From Clostridia bacterium (lineage in GTDB: Bacteria > Bacillota > Clostridia > Christensenellales > Aristaeellaceae): DNA of 16,518 nt. This document shows, piece after piece, positions 5,348 to 12,786 of this stretch; the first letter of the stretch is position 1, and each line of letters opens with the position of its first letter. The position numbers and the translations under genes are program-made. The DNA lies in assembly GCA_016296675.1 (NCBI GenBank), contig JAEDIV010000045.1, positions 1 to 16,518 on the forward strand, given 5' to 3'. The notes beneath the pieces are model-generated. The model ran no database searches and had not been told where the DNA came from. It saw nothing but the letters and a program-made list of their open reading frames with translations.

Positions 5348-6703
5348 ATGGACTGGGAAAAAATTCTTGAGCGCTTGAACAGCTTTGTCGATGCGAATAA
5401 GTATAACGAACTTCGCGGTGCGCTCATGATTATGAACGTTGTCGATATTGCGGGATTTCTGTCAACGCTTGAAAGCGATAAGATGCTGAAGGTTTTCAGA
5501 ATTCTGCCCAAGGATATCTCCTCAGACGTCTTTACCTACATGGACGATGAGCAAAGACAGAATCTGATGGAGAAAATCGGCGACAAGGAAATCGGCGAAC
5601 TGGTTTCGGATATGTTTGTGGACGACGCGGTAGACTTTCTGGAGGAGCTCCCGGCGGGGCTTGTCAAGCGCGTGCTTGCCAATGTGGACGAGGAGCAGAG
5701 AAAGGTGATCAACCGTTTCCTGCGCTATCCGGACTACAGCGCGGGTTCGATCATGACCATCGAATTCTGCGATTTCCATGAAGGAACGACGGTGCTTGAG
5801 GCCATGAAGGAGTTGAAGCGCACCGGCGTTGACAAAGAAACGATTTATACGCTGTATGTCATTGACGACAAGAGAAAGCTTCTGGGCACGGTGCCGCTGA
5901 GAAGGTTGATTTTGGCAGACGACAATGCGCCCATTGAAAGCCTGATGAACGCAAACTTCATTTGCGCTGAAACTATGGACGATCAGGAGCATGTTGTCGA
6001 GCTTGTAAGAAAGTACGACCTTAACAGCATTCCGGTTGTCGATAAGGAAGGCCGGCTCGTCGGAATCATCACGTCTGACGACGTTATGGACGTTCTTGAA
6101 GAAGAGGCGACGGAAGACATCGAAAAGATGAACGCCCTTTTGCCCTCTGAAGAGGAATACATCCGGACCGGCGTTTTCAAGCTTGCGAAGAACAGGCTGC
6201 CGTGGCTGATGTTCATGATGATTTCGGGTATTTTTACCGGCCTCATCATCGTGTATTTTGAAAAGATCCTGACCGATCTTCCCTCCATCGGCGTAGCGCT
6301 CACGGCCTGCATTCCGATGCTGATGGGTACGGGCGGTAACTGCGGATCTCAGGCGTCTACGCTTGCCATCCGCGGCCTTGCGGTCGGCGAACTGGAGCCG
6401 AAGGACGTGCTTCAGGTTTTGTGGAAGGAATTCCGAGTGGCGACGATTGTCAGCGTTGCTCTGGCTGCGATCAACATGCTGATACAGCTTTTTGTATTCA
6501 AGCGCGGCCTGACGGTTGCTCTCACGGTATCCGCTGCAATGATTTTTACAGTGCTTCTTTCAAAGTCCATCGGCTGTACGCTTCCGATGCTGGCCAAGAA
6601 GCTGAAGCTTGACCCGGCGCTCATGGCTGCGCCGCTTATTACAACCATTGTCGACGCTTGCTCGCTTTTGATTCTCTTTGCTTTTGCAGCGGTGATCATC
6701 TGA
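5348..6703 (+). CDS. mgtE: Magnesium transporter MgtE
   Basis: The 451-residue protein has the full MgtE order. An N-terminal helical MgtE_N domain spans about residues 10-125. The conserved YPDYSAGSIMT (127-136) leads into two CBS domains (about 135-255). A five-helix membrane domain follows (about 283-451). The conserved pore motif GGNCGSQ is at 329-335, and the family's Mg2+-selectivity aspartate is seen as D436 (TTIVDACS). MgtE is a Mg2+-gated inner-membrane channel for Mg2+ uptake; the N and CBS domains sense cytosolic Mg2+. ATG 5348 is chosen over GTG 5339 because AGGCGGTGA is properly spaced for it and would overlap the GTG. It is followed 15 bases later by the ttcA-like gene, and preceded by a long structured leader. 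Confidence 0.95.
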   Translation: MDWEKILERLNSFVDANKYNELRGALMIMNVVDIAGFLSTLESDKMLKVFRILPKDISSDVFTYMDDEQRQNLMEKIGDKEIGELVSDMFVDDAVDFLEELPAGLVKRVLANVDEEQRKVINRFLRYPDYSAGSIMTIEFCDFHEGTTVLEAMKELKRTGVDKETIYTLYVIDDKRKLLGTVPLRRLILADDNAPIESLMNANFICAETMDDQEHVVELVRKYDLNSIPVVDKEGRLVGIITSDDVMDVLEEEATEDIEKMNALLPSEEEYIRTGVFKLAKNRLPWLMFMMISGIFTGLIIVYFEKILTDLPSIGVALTACIPMLMGTGGNCGSQASTLAIRGLAVGELEPKDVLQVLWKEFRVATIVSVALAAINMLIQLFVFKRGLTVALTVSAAMIFTVLLSKSIGCTLPMLAKKLKLDPALMAAPLITTIVDACSLLILFAFAAVII

Positions 6704-6718
6704 TTTCGGAGGACATTT

Positions 6719-7441
6719 ATGAAGGAAGTACTCGGCTGTATCCGACGCGCGGATAAGGATTTTGGGCTGATTCAGGCGGGCGATACCGTTTGCGTCGGCG
6801 TTTCCGGCGGAAAGGACAGCATGCTTCTTCTGTATGCCATGGCGCTTTACAGAAAATTCTGCCCGAACAAATACAATCTGATCGCGGCAACTTTGCACAT
6901 GGGCCTTGAGCCGTTTGATCTTGAACCGGTGAAGGCGCTGTGCGAGAAGCTGGAAGTGCCGTATACGGTTGAAAAAACGCAGATTGCGCAGGTGATTTTT
7001 GAAGAGCGCAAGGAGAAAAATCCGTGTTCTTTGTGCGCGAAAATGCGAAGGGGCGCGCTGATCGATCTTTGCAAGGAGCTGGGCGCGAATAAGCTGGCGC
7101 TTGGACATCACAGGGACGATGCGCTGGAAACGTTGATGCTGTCGATGCTCTACGAGGGCAGAATACATACGTTTCATCCGAAAACCTACCTTTCCAGAAG
7201 CGATATCACACAGATCCGCCCGATGGCGTATCTGCCGGAAAAGCATGTGATTCACATGTGTAAAACGCTGGATCTGCCGATTGTGAAATCGCCCTGCCCT
7301 GCAAACGGCGTGACCAAGCGCGAAGAGATGAAAAATCTTCTGGATCACATCTGTAAAACCATTCCCAATGCCAGAGAGCTGATGCTTTCCGCGCTTCAGA
7401 ACGAAGCGCAGTACGGCCTTTGGGAAAAGGAGAAAAAATAA
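6719..7441 (+). CDS. ttcA: TtcA-family PP-loop tRNA-thiolation protein
   Basis: The 240-residue ATP-pyrophosphatase has the PP-loop SGGKDS at 29-34. In addition it has CSLC (C103, C106) and C193 (SPCPANG), the three cysteines that hold the [4Fe-4S] cluster in TtcA enzymes, and the LGHHRDDALETLMLSMLYEG motif (128-147). TtcA in proteobacteria makes 2-thiocytidine at tRNA position 32 through an adenylated intermediate. Whether clostridial members modify the same base is uncertain, so the substrate is an inference. No TilS-type C-terminal domain is present. GGAGG lies six bases before ATG 6719, and the gene is 15 bases after mgtE, so they form one operon. Confidence 0.85.
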   Translation: MKEVLGCIRRADKDFGLIQAGDTVCVGVSGGKDSMLLLYAMALYRKFCPNKYNLIAATLHMGLEPFDLEPVKALCEKLEVPYTVEKTQIAQVIFEERKEKNPCSLCAKMRRGALIDLCKELGANKLALGHHRDDALETLMLSMLYEGRIHTFHPKTYLSRSDITQIRPMAYLPEKHVIHMCKTLDLPIVKSPCPANGVTKREEMKNLLDHICKTIPNARELMLSALQNEAQYGLWEKEKK

Positions 7442-7524
7442 AAAACGCGGACACCTGAGGACGTGCTTCCCTGAAAGCGCTAAGGAGTAGCAGGGACTCC
7501 TCTTCTGGGTGCCCGCGTTTTTTT
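7441..7524 (+). terminator. Long compound hairpin ending in a T-run
   Basis: The outer stem pairs 7445-7455 (ACGCGGACACC) with 7508-7518 (GGTGCCCGCGT), with one mismatch. A second helix pairs GAGGA (7457-7461) with TCCTC (7498-7502), and a third pairs TCCCTG (7468-7473) with CAGGGA (7491-7496). The outer stem leads straight into a run of seven or more T. It begins at the ttcA stop codon and ends before the GH27 promoter, so it most likely ends the mgtE-ttcA transcript. About 80 bases is long for a simple terminator, so it may also be a structured RNA or an insertion-derived hairpin. Confidence 0.72.
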
Positions 7525-7555
7525 CTTCTTTCCGCTTTTCGCGAAATACTAGATA

Positions 7556-7564
7556 TGCTATAAT
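7556..7564 (+). promoter_or_regulatory. Extended -10 promoter of the GH27 gene
   Basis: TGC-TATAAT (TATAAT at 7559-7564) is present. The -35 position holds only TTTTCG. The leader is about 25 bases. No operator-like palindrome was seen. Confidence 0.78.
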
Positions 7565-7593
7565 AGAACAAAAACACAAAAGGGGCGCAGAAT

Positions 7594-8844
7594 ATGATAG
7601 CAAAACATCCGCCAATGGGCTGGAACAGTTGGGACTGCTACGGCGCAGCGGTCAACGAAGAGATTACGCTTAAAAATGCCCGGTACATGCGCGAGCATCT
7701 GAAGGCATACGGCTGGGAATATGTGGTCGTGGATATTCAGTGGTATCAGCCGACGGCGGTCAACCATTCCTATGAGCCGTTTTCTGCGCTCAGTATGGAC
7801 GAATACGGCCGCCTCCTGCCTGCTGAAAACCGGTTTCCGAGCGCCAGGGACGGGAAAGGCTTCAAACCTTTGGCGGACAAAATCCACGATATGGGCCTCA
7901 AATTCGGCATTCATATCATGCGCGGTCTGCCCCGCATGGCGGCGCACAATCATTTAAAGATTTTTGGCAGCGAATACACGTGTGCGGACGCGGCCAATCC
8001 CAACAGCATCTGCATGTGGAACCCGGATATGTACGGAACGAGACTGGACAGCGAGGCAGCCAAAGCATATTACAGGAGCATCTTTGCGCTCTATGCCGAG
8101 TGGGGCGTGGACTACGTGAAGTGCGACGACATCGCAAGGGAATATCCTCATTGCGAGAAAGAAATCGAGCTGATTTCTGATGCGGCGCGCACATGCGGAC
8201 GCGATATTGTTTTGAGCCTTTCTCCGGGACCTGCGCCGGTTGAGAGAGCGGAACACCTGAAAAAATATGCCAATCTCTGGCGCATCACGGACGATTTCTG
8301 GGATGACTGGCGGCTTTTAAAGGGCATGTTTGAACGCGCCGAGAAATGGTGTATTCATGCAGGCCCCGGCCACTGGCCGGATGCGGATATGCTGCCTGTC
8401 GGCGCGCTTCGCCAGTGCTCCGATCCCGAAGACTGGACGCGCTTTACAGAAAGCGAGCAGCGCACGATGATGACCCTTTGGTGCATGATGCGCTCGCCCC
8501 TTATGATCGGCGCGGAAATGACGAAAAACGACGAGTTTACGCTGAAAATACTTACCAATCAGGCCCTGCTCGACATCGAAAAGGAATCCTTTATGGCGCA
8601 TCCCGTCCGCCAGGACGATAAGGAAAGCGTATGGATCGCCCAGAGAAAGGACGGAAGCGGCGTTTATATCGCGCTTTTCAATCTGTCTGATGAACAGCGT
8701 ATGGTTTCGATAAGCCCGTCAGAAATCGAAATAGAGGGAAAAAGCGCATATGAGATCTGGACAGGCGCTGAAAGCAGTCCGGCAGGCGGGATTTCCGAGT
8801 GCATTGCGCCGCATGACGCGCGGGTATATTTTGTGAAAAGTTAA
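7594..8844 (+). CDS. GH27-family glycosidase (alpha-galactosidase-like), cytosolic
   Basis: The 416-residue protein opens with the GH27 signature PPMGWNSWD (residues 6-14) and forms a (beta/alpha)8 barrel to about residue 325, followed by a small beta domain. The nucleophile is expected at D178 (YVKCDD), and the acid/base at D234, since WRITDDFWDDW aligns with the acid/base region of plant alpha-galactosidases. There is no signal peptide, so it should act inside the cell on imported oligosaccharides or glycosides. The usual Asp-Asp pair that holds the sugar C4/C6 hydroxyls (family xDDxW) reads VDIQW here (D47, I48), and the GIYSDAG-type strand reads GIHIMRG. This places it in a divergent subgroup, and galactose specificity is not assured. 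The site AGGGG lies eight bases before ATG. No transporter or sugar regulator is adjacent. Confidence 0.85.
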   Translation: MIAKHPPMGWNSWDCYGAAVNEEITLKNARYMREHLKAYGWEYVVVDIQWYQPTAVNHSYEPFSALSMDEYGRLLPAENRFPSARDGKGFKPLADKIHDMGLKFGIHIMRGLPRMAAHNHLKIFGSEYTCADAANPNSICMWNPDMYGTRLDSEAAKAYYRSIFALYAEWGVDYVKCDDIAREYPHCEKEIELISDAARTCGRDIVLSLSPGPAPVERAEHLKKYANLWRITDDFWDDWRLLKGMFERAEKWCIHAGPGHWPDADMLPVGALRQCSDPEDWTRFTESEQRTMMTLWCMMRSPLMIGAEMTKNDEFTLKILTNQALLDIEKESFMAHPVRQDDKESVWIAQRKDGSGVYIALFNLSDEQRMVSISPSEIEIEGKSAYEIWTGAESSPAGGISECIAPHDARVYFVKS

Positions 8845-8863
8845 AATGAAAAATCAAAAGGCG

Positions 8864-9036
8864 CTGTCTCAAAATACATTCAAACTCCGTAAATCGTGTA
8901 TCTCCATGAAATGATCAAAGATTACGGGACGGGAAACCCGTCCCCTACATAACGAAGAAGCTGTTTTCTTCCTGTAGGGGACGGGTTTCCCGTCCCGCTG
9001 TGTTGCTTTTTTGAGGTTTTATTCTTAATGAGACAG
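8864..9036. mobile_element. MITE-like element with nested inverted repeats
   Basis: A 173-bp segment is bounded by CTGTCTCA (8864-8871) and its inverse TGAGACAG (9029-9036). Inside is a perfect 25-bp inverted repeat (8925-8949 and 8973-8997) with a 23-base spacer. Each 25-bp arm is itself a hairpin: GGGACGGG and CCCGTCCC around AAA, or around TTT in the other arm. There is no coding capacity. It fills the gap between two convergent genes and could also stop transcription from both sides. No clear target-site duplication was found, so the ends and the mobile nature are inferred. Confidence 0.6.
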
Positions 9037-9047
9037 ACCCATTTTTA

Positions 9048-10886
9048 TTATCTGAAGGAAAAAATGATTTTATCATCATTGGTTTCATACGGATACACTT
9101 GTCCGTCGGGGAAGCGTTCGGAGAAGAGGCCGGTTATGGTCAGGCGGCAGGCGGTTTCTTTGCGGACCGGGATGGCGTTGATTTCGATTCGAATTGTTTC
9201 CTGATCGATCAATTGCGCGATTCCGATTTGATCTGTCCAGATGATATCGCCTGTTTCCGCTTCGCTCAGGATAAATTTAATCATGGAGCGGGAGGTTCGG
9301 TTTACGTTTTTTGCGGACATCGGCATGGTAAATTCCGTAAGGTCTGTATCCTTATCAAAGGAAAAGGGTTCGGAAAAGCGGGTTTCTTTGGAAATGTCCG
9401 TCTGAGAGATGACGGCACCGGTATCACTGACGGCATAGGCTGTCTCGGGCACACAGGCGAAATGGAAATAGATGAGCATAAGACATACAGCAAGGAGAAT
9501 GACAGGGCGCGAAAACAGCACCCATTTTTCGTATTTTGCCGTGGGTTCATCACTTTTTTCGCTGAGGGGATACATCTTCCAGATGGCGAACAGCACGCAC
9601 GCGATAAACAAGGCCATGAAAACAAAGCGCACAGGCCCAAGTCCCAGCGAATCCAAAAAGCCTGCGAAATGGCCGAACTTGGCGATGCCGCCTTCGGGAA
9701 GAATGTCTTTGGGAATAACGGGGTATTTTGCCTGCATCCCTTCGGGCAGGGAAAGATTTTTGAAGATTAGGGAATCAAAAATGCGCCCGGTGTTATAAAT
9801 CCAATGGTAGGAGAGGATATAAAGGCCGCCGCCGACGGATGCGAGCGTGTCAGTCAGATATGCAAGGGAACGGTTGCGGCGGTTTGTGGCGGCGAGAATC
9901 GCAAGAAAAGGAACGTAGAGGACAATCCAGTAGGAACGGATGGGGGTAAGGCAGGAGAAGGCGGCAAAGGCCATGAAACCAAGATATACTGCCATTTTGC
10001 CTTCGCTCAGCGCGTCCTTTTCCTTTCTTGAATAAGCATACAGGCACAAAACGAAATAAGCGGCCAGGAAAAGGTTGATGCCCAGATTCATGTTGTCAAC
10101 GCTGATGACGGCGTTTAAAATCAGGCGCCTCGCGTCTCCGTTTTGCGAGGAGATGGCGGCAAGATAATATGCGTCGCTTCTGAAGGGAAGGGAAAGAAGG
10201 ACGGACGGGATCAGAACAGGCGCAAGGCACAAAAGAATTTTGAATACGTTTTTATGCCTTAAAAGTACCATCGGGATCAAAAGGAAAATCGAAAACAATT
10301 TAAACGGCACGGAAAGCATGAAAACGAGGATGCATTGTACGTCCTTTTTTTCTGCATAAAGCCGAAGCGCAATCAGCATGAACCAAAGGGAAATGCAGTC
10401 ATACTGAACGGCAATAAGCGCAGGCACGAACGCGCAAAGAGAAGTGATCATTAGATAGATGCTCAAGCCGGGCGCATCCTTCTGATCGGGCGCGAGGATT
10501 CGAACGAGCTTTGCCATTTCCCGAGCAATCAGCGCGTAGAAAAATACCACCATGAGCTTGCACCACAAAAGCGCAAGGATGCTGGACGTATAGTCGAAGC
10601 CCCTGTATATGTGCATGATACTCGTCGGAAGATTCCAAAGAGCGAAAAGAATATACAAAAGGATATTGTAGTTCGCGCTGTATACGGTATCGGGCGCTGC
10701 GTTTTTTGAAGAATATTCATAAAACGATAGGGGATCGCCGGACAAAACGCATTCTGTAAACATCACTGCGTTGTCCAGGGTATCTGAGATATCGCGGTAA
10801 AAGAACAAAAGAAAGCCCGCCGAAAGCGCCAAAATGAGGATGATCGCGGATATGCGCTTTATTATGGCGGACGAAAACAGATTCAT
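9048..10886 (-). CDS. Large polytopic membrane protein, GT-C glycosyltransferase-like
   Basis: The 612-residue protein begins with a membrane segment (about residues 10-30), followed by an extracytoplasmic loop with acidic residues (RDISDTLDNAVMFTECVLSG), then about ten more hydrophobic helices to about residue 460. A further helix (VILLAVCLMLIYFHFA) leads into a C-terminal soluble region of about 130 residues, probably outside the membrane and beta-rich. This resembles GT-C glycosyltransferases that use lipid-linked sugars, but no certain catalytic motif was identified. GGGAGG stands eight bases before the ATG at 10886. The gene stands alone, convergent with the GH27 gene, with the MITE-like element at its 3' end. 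Annotation should stay general: multi-spanning membrane protein, possible glycosyltransferase. Confidence 0.75.
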   Translation of the reverse strand: MNLFSSAIIKRISAIILILALSAGFLLFFYRDISDTLDNAVMFTECVLSGDPLSFYEYSSKNAAPDTVYSANYNILLYILFALWNLPTSIMHIYRGFDYTSSILALLWCKLMVVFFYALIAREMAKLVRILAPDQKDAPGLSIYLMITSLCAFVPALIAVQYDCISLWFMLIALRLYAEKKDVQCILVFMLSVPFKLFSIFLLIPMVLLRHKNVFKILLCLAPVLIPSVLLSLPFRSDAYYLAAISSQNGDARRLILNAVISVDNMNLGINLFLAAYFVLCLYAYSRKEKDALSEGKMAVYLGFMAFAAFSCLTPIRSYWIVLYVPFLAILAATNRRNRSLAYLTDTLASVGGGLYILSYHWIYNTGRIFDSLIFKNLSLPEGMQAKYPVIPKDILPEGGIAKFGHFAGFLDSLGLGPVRFVFMALFIACVLFAIWKMYPLSEKSDEPTAKYEKWVLFSRPVILLAVCLMLIYFHFACVPETAYAVSDTGAVISQTDISKETRFSEPFSFDKDTDLTEFTMPMSAKNVNRTSRSMIKFILSEAETGDIIWTDQIGIAQLIDQETIRIEINAIPVRKETACRLTITGLFSERFPDGQVYPYETNDDKIIFSFR

Positions 10887-10925
10887 TCAAAAAGCCTCCC
10901 ATTGCCGTCTAATCCGGCCTTCGCT

Positions 10926-10990
10926 AAAAGGCTCCCTTGTATAAAGGGAGCTGTCAAAACCAAGGATTCTCACTGAGAGATTGTACTAAA
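10926..10990. repeat. Probable interspersed repeat with hairpin
   Basis: An 8-bp stem, GCTCCCTT (10931-10938) with AAGGGAGC (10944-10951) and loop GTATA, is preceded by AAAAG and followed by TGTCA...CACTGAGAGATTGTA. This layout matches, from memory, a repeat seen in many copies between genes of gut Clostridia. Only one copy is in the window, so the repeat status rests on recall. It lies between the divergent membrane-protein and DUF2284 genes. Confidence 0.5.
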
Positions 10991-11062
10991 CGCAGCGCGC
11001 AGCTTGCGAGTGTGCGCATATATTACCGATTTTATGATACCACATTCTCCTGCCCTGTGCAA

Positions 11063-11091
11063 TTGCGCTTTGATGAAAAAATGTGTATAAT
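11063..11091 (+). promoter_or_regulatory. Promoter of the DUF2284-sbcD-sbcC operon
   Basis: TTGCGC (11063-11068), a 17-base spacer and TATAAT (11086-11091). The start of transcription is about 20 bases before the ATG at 11120. No LexA-type (SOS) box of the Bacillus form was seen here. Confidence 0.72.
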
Positions 11092-11119
11092 GATAAAAAA
11101 CAAAAGAGGCGGCGAAATT

Positions 11120-11635
11120 ATGGGAAATGAGTTTCAGAAATATGCCGACCGCGCGCTTGCGCTCGGCGCCAAGGATGCTGTTGTATTCTCCATTGATCAG
11201 ATCTGTTTTGACCCCCGCACGCTTTTAAAGTGCATGTACGGCTGCGACGACTGGGGCAAAAACCACACTTGCCCTTCGCGTCCCGGAAATCCCACCATGG
11301 CGGAGTATAAGGAGATGCTTTCGCACTACAAGGGCGGCATCATCATTCATGCCAATGATAAAAAACTCTCTCAGGAGGTTTCCTTTACCATTGAGGGCGA
11401 GGCCTATCGCGACGGGTATTATTTCGCTTTTTCCATGAGCGACTGCGCACTTTGCAAAACGTGCGCGGCATGCGACGGAGAAAGCTGCCGGTTCATGCAT
11501 AAGGCGAGGCCGGCGTTTCACAGCGTGGGCATTGACGTATTCAAGACGGTCCGGCAGTTCGGACTTCCGATTCAGACGCTTGCGGATGCAAATACGGAGG
11601 AACAGAACTGGTACAGTGCGGTATTTATTGACTGA
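11120..11635 (+). CDS. DUF2284 cysteine-rich metal-binding protein
   Basis: The 171-residue soluble protein has two cysteine clusters: C-x3-C-x8-C near residues 38-52 (CMYGCDDWGKNHTCPSRPG) and a ferredoxin-like cluster in the second half (CALCKTCAACDGESC). This fits DUF2284, a family of predicted metal- or Fe-S-binding proteins with no settled function. The start is ATG 11120, with GAGGCGG upstream and the promoter's TATAAT at 11086. A longer reading frame upstream begins before the promoter and is not used. It lies 17 bases before sbcD in the same direction, so it is probably cotranscribed with the SbcCD nuclease genes; a functional link is not established. Confidence 0.83.
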   Translation: MGNEFQKYADRALALGAKDAVVFSIDQICFDPRTLLKCMYGCDDWGKNHTCPSRPGNPTMAEYKEMLSHYKGGIIIHANDKKLSQEVSFTIEGEAYRDGYYFAFSMSDCALCKTCAACDGESCRFMHKARPAFHSVGIDVFKTVRQFGLPIQTLADANTEEQNWYSAVFID

Positions 11636-11652
11636 TAAGGCGGGAAGAATTC

Positions 11653-12786
11653 ATGATCTTTATGCACCTTTCGGATCTTCATATCGGAAAACGCTTAAAC
11701 GATATTTCTCTTCTGGAGGATCAGGCATATGCGCTTGAGCGCGTGCTTGAGATTGCTAAGAGGGAAAATGTGGATTGCGTTCTGATTGCAGGCGATGTAT
11801 ATCAGAAAGCCAGCCCGCAGGCGGAAGCGATGACGCTGTTTGATTCGTTTCTCACGCGTCTTTCGAAGGCAAACAAACGCGTATTCATCATCAGCGGAAA
11901 CCATGATTCCGACAGGCGCATTTCTTATTTTGCCCATTTTCTGAAAAATATGGGCGTGCATGTGTCCGAAGCCTTTGACGGAACGCTTCAGACGGTGACG
12001 GTGGAGGATGAATACGGGCCTGTCTGCATTCATCTGTTGCCCTTCTTGCGTCCTTCTTCCGTCAGACGCTTTTTTCCGGAGAAAGAGATTGTTTCCTATG
12101 AGGATGCTGTGCGCGCGGTAATCGGGCAAAAGCAGATCGACAAAAGCATGAGGAACATTCTCGTTTGCCACCAGCTGGTGACGGGCGCGGAGACGAGCGA
12201 CAGCGAGGAAGAGGCGATCGGGGGGCTTGAAAACATTTCGCCCTCGGCGTTTGAAGATTTTGATTATGTTGCCCTTGGGCATATTCATAAGCCCCAGCGC
12301 GCCGGGCGCGAGCATATGCGCTATGCGGGTTCGCTTTTGAAGTATTCTTTGTCTGAAAAGGATCATAAAAAGAGCGTTTGCATTGTGAATATGAAGGAAA
12401 AGGGCGATGTTTCGGTAACCCTTCATCCGATTGAAGCCGTTCGCGACGTTCGGGAAATAAAGGGCGAAATGGACGAGCTTATGAAAATGCCCTATTCCGA
12501 GGATTATGTAAGATGTGTGATTACCGATGAACTTCCGCCGCCGGACGCGCGCGTTACGCTGTCAACAGTGTTTCCCAACATGATCAAGTTTGCGGTTGAA
12601 AACAGCAAGACCCAGACGGAGATGGAAGTTTCGGTGGATAACGATGTGGAGAATAAGAGCGTAAAGGATTTGTTCTGCGAATTTTACATGCTTCAAAACG
12701 GCGGACAAAACCCGACGCAGAGGCATATTTCGATCATTGAAGAGATATTGAAGGAAATGGAGGAGAAGACGCATGAGGCCGATTGA
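11653..12786 (+). CDS. sbcD: Exonuclease subunit SbcD (Mre11-like)
   Basis: The 377-residue protein carries the calcineurin-like phosphoesterase motifs of Mre11/SbcD: DLHIG (D8, H10), GDVY (D48), SGNHD (N83, H84), VCHQ (H173) and ALGHIH (H210, H212). These bind the two Mn2+ ions. With SbcC it forms the SbcCD complex, an ATP-dependent double-strand exonuclease and hairpin endonuclease that cuts cruciforms and blocked DNA ends. The C-terminal part (about 260-377) holds the capping and SbcC-binding region. The ribosome binding site is weak (GCGGGAAG). Its stop codon overlaps the sbcC start by 14 bases, which suggests coupled translation. Confidence 0.95.
   Translation: MIFMHLSDLHIGKRLNDISLLEDQAYALERVLEIAKRENVDCVLIAGDVYQKASPQAEAMTLFDSFLTRLSKANKRVFIISGNHDSDRRISYFAHFLKNMGVHVSEAFDGTLQTVTVEDEYGPVCIHLLPFLRPSSVRRFFPEKEIVSYEDAVRAVIGQKQIDKSMRNILVCHQLVTGAETSDSEEEAIGGLENISPSAFEDFDYVALGHIHKPQRAGREHMRYAGSLLKYSLSEKDHKKSVCIVNMKEKGDVSVTLHPIEAVRDVREIKGEMDELMKMPYSEDYVRCVITDELPPPDARVTLSTVFPNMIKFAVENSKTQTEMEVSVDNDVENKSVKDLFCEFYMLQNGGQNPTQRHISIIEEILKEMEEKTHEAD

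Noticed and set aside
7455..7477. Hammerhead-like boxes CTGAGGA and GAAA inside the compound hairpin
   Set aside because: The eleven bases between the boxes cannot form stem II, and the cleavage-site arm does not fit next to the outer stem.
6560..7615. 351-codon minus-strand frame opposite ttcA and the end of mgtE
   Set aside because: It is antisense to two well-supported genes, crosses a terminator and promoter, and its Arg/His/Gln-rich translation fits no family.
9099..9770. 223-codon plus-strand frame opposite the large membrane protein
   Set aside because: It is a shadow frame; the minus strand has clear membrane segments, a ribosome binding site and a complete reading frame.
10937..11119. 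N-terminal extension of the DUF2284 gene
   Set aside because: It begins inside the hairpin repeat and ahead of the -35/-10 boxes, and the extra residues do not resemble the family.
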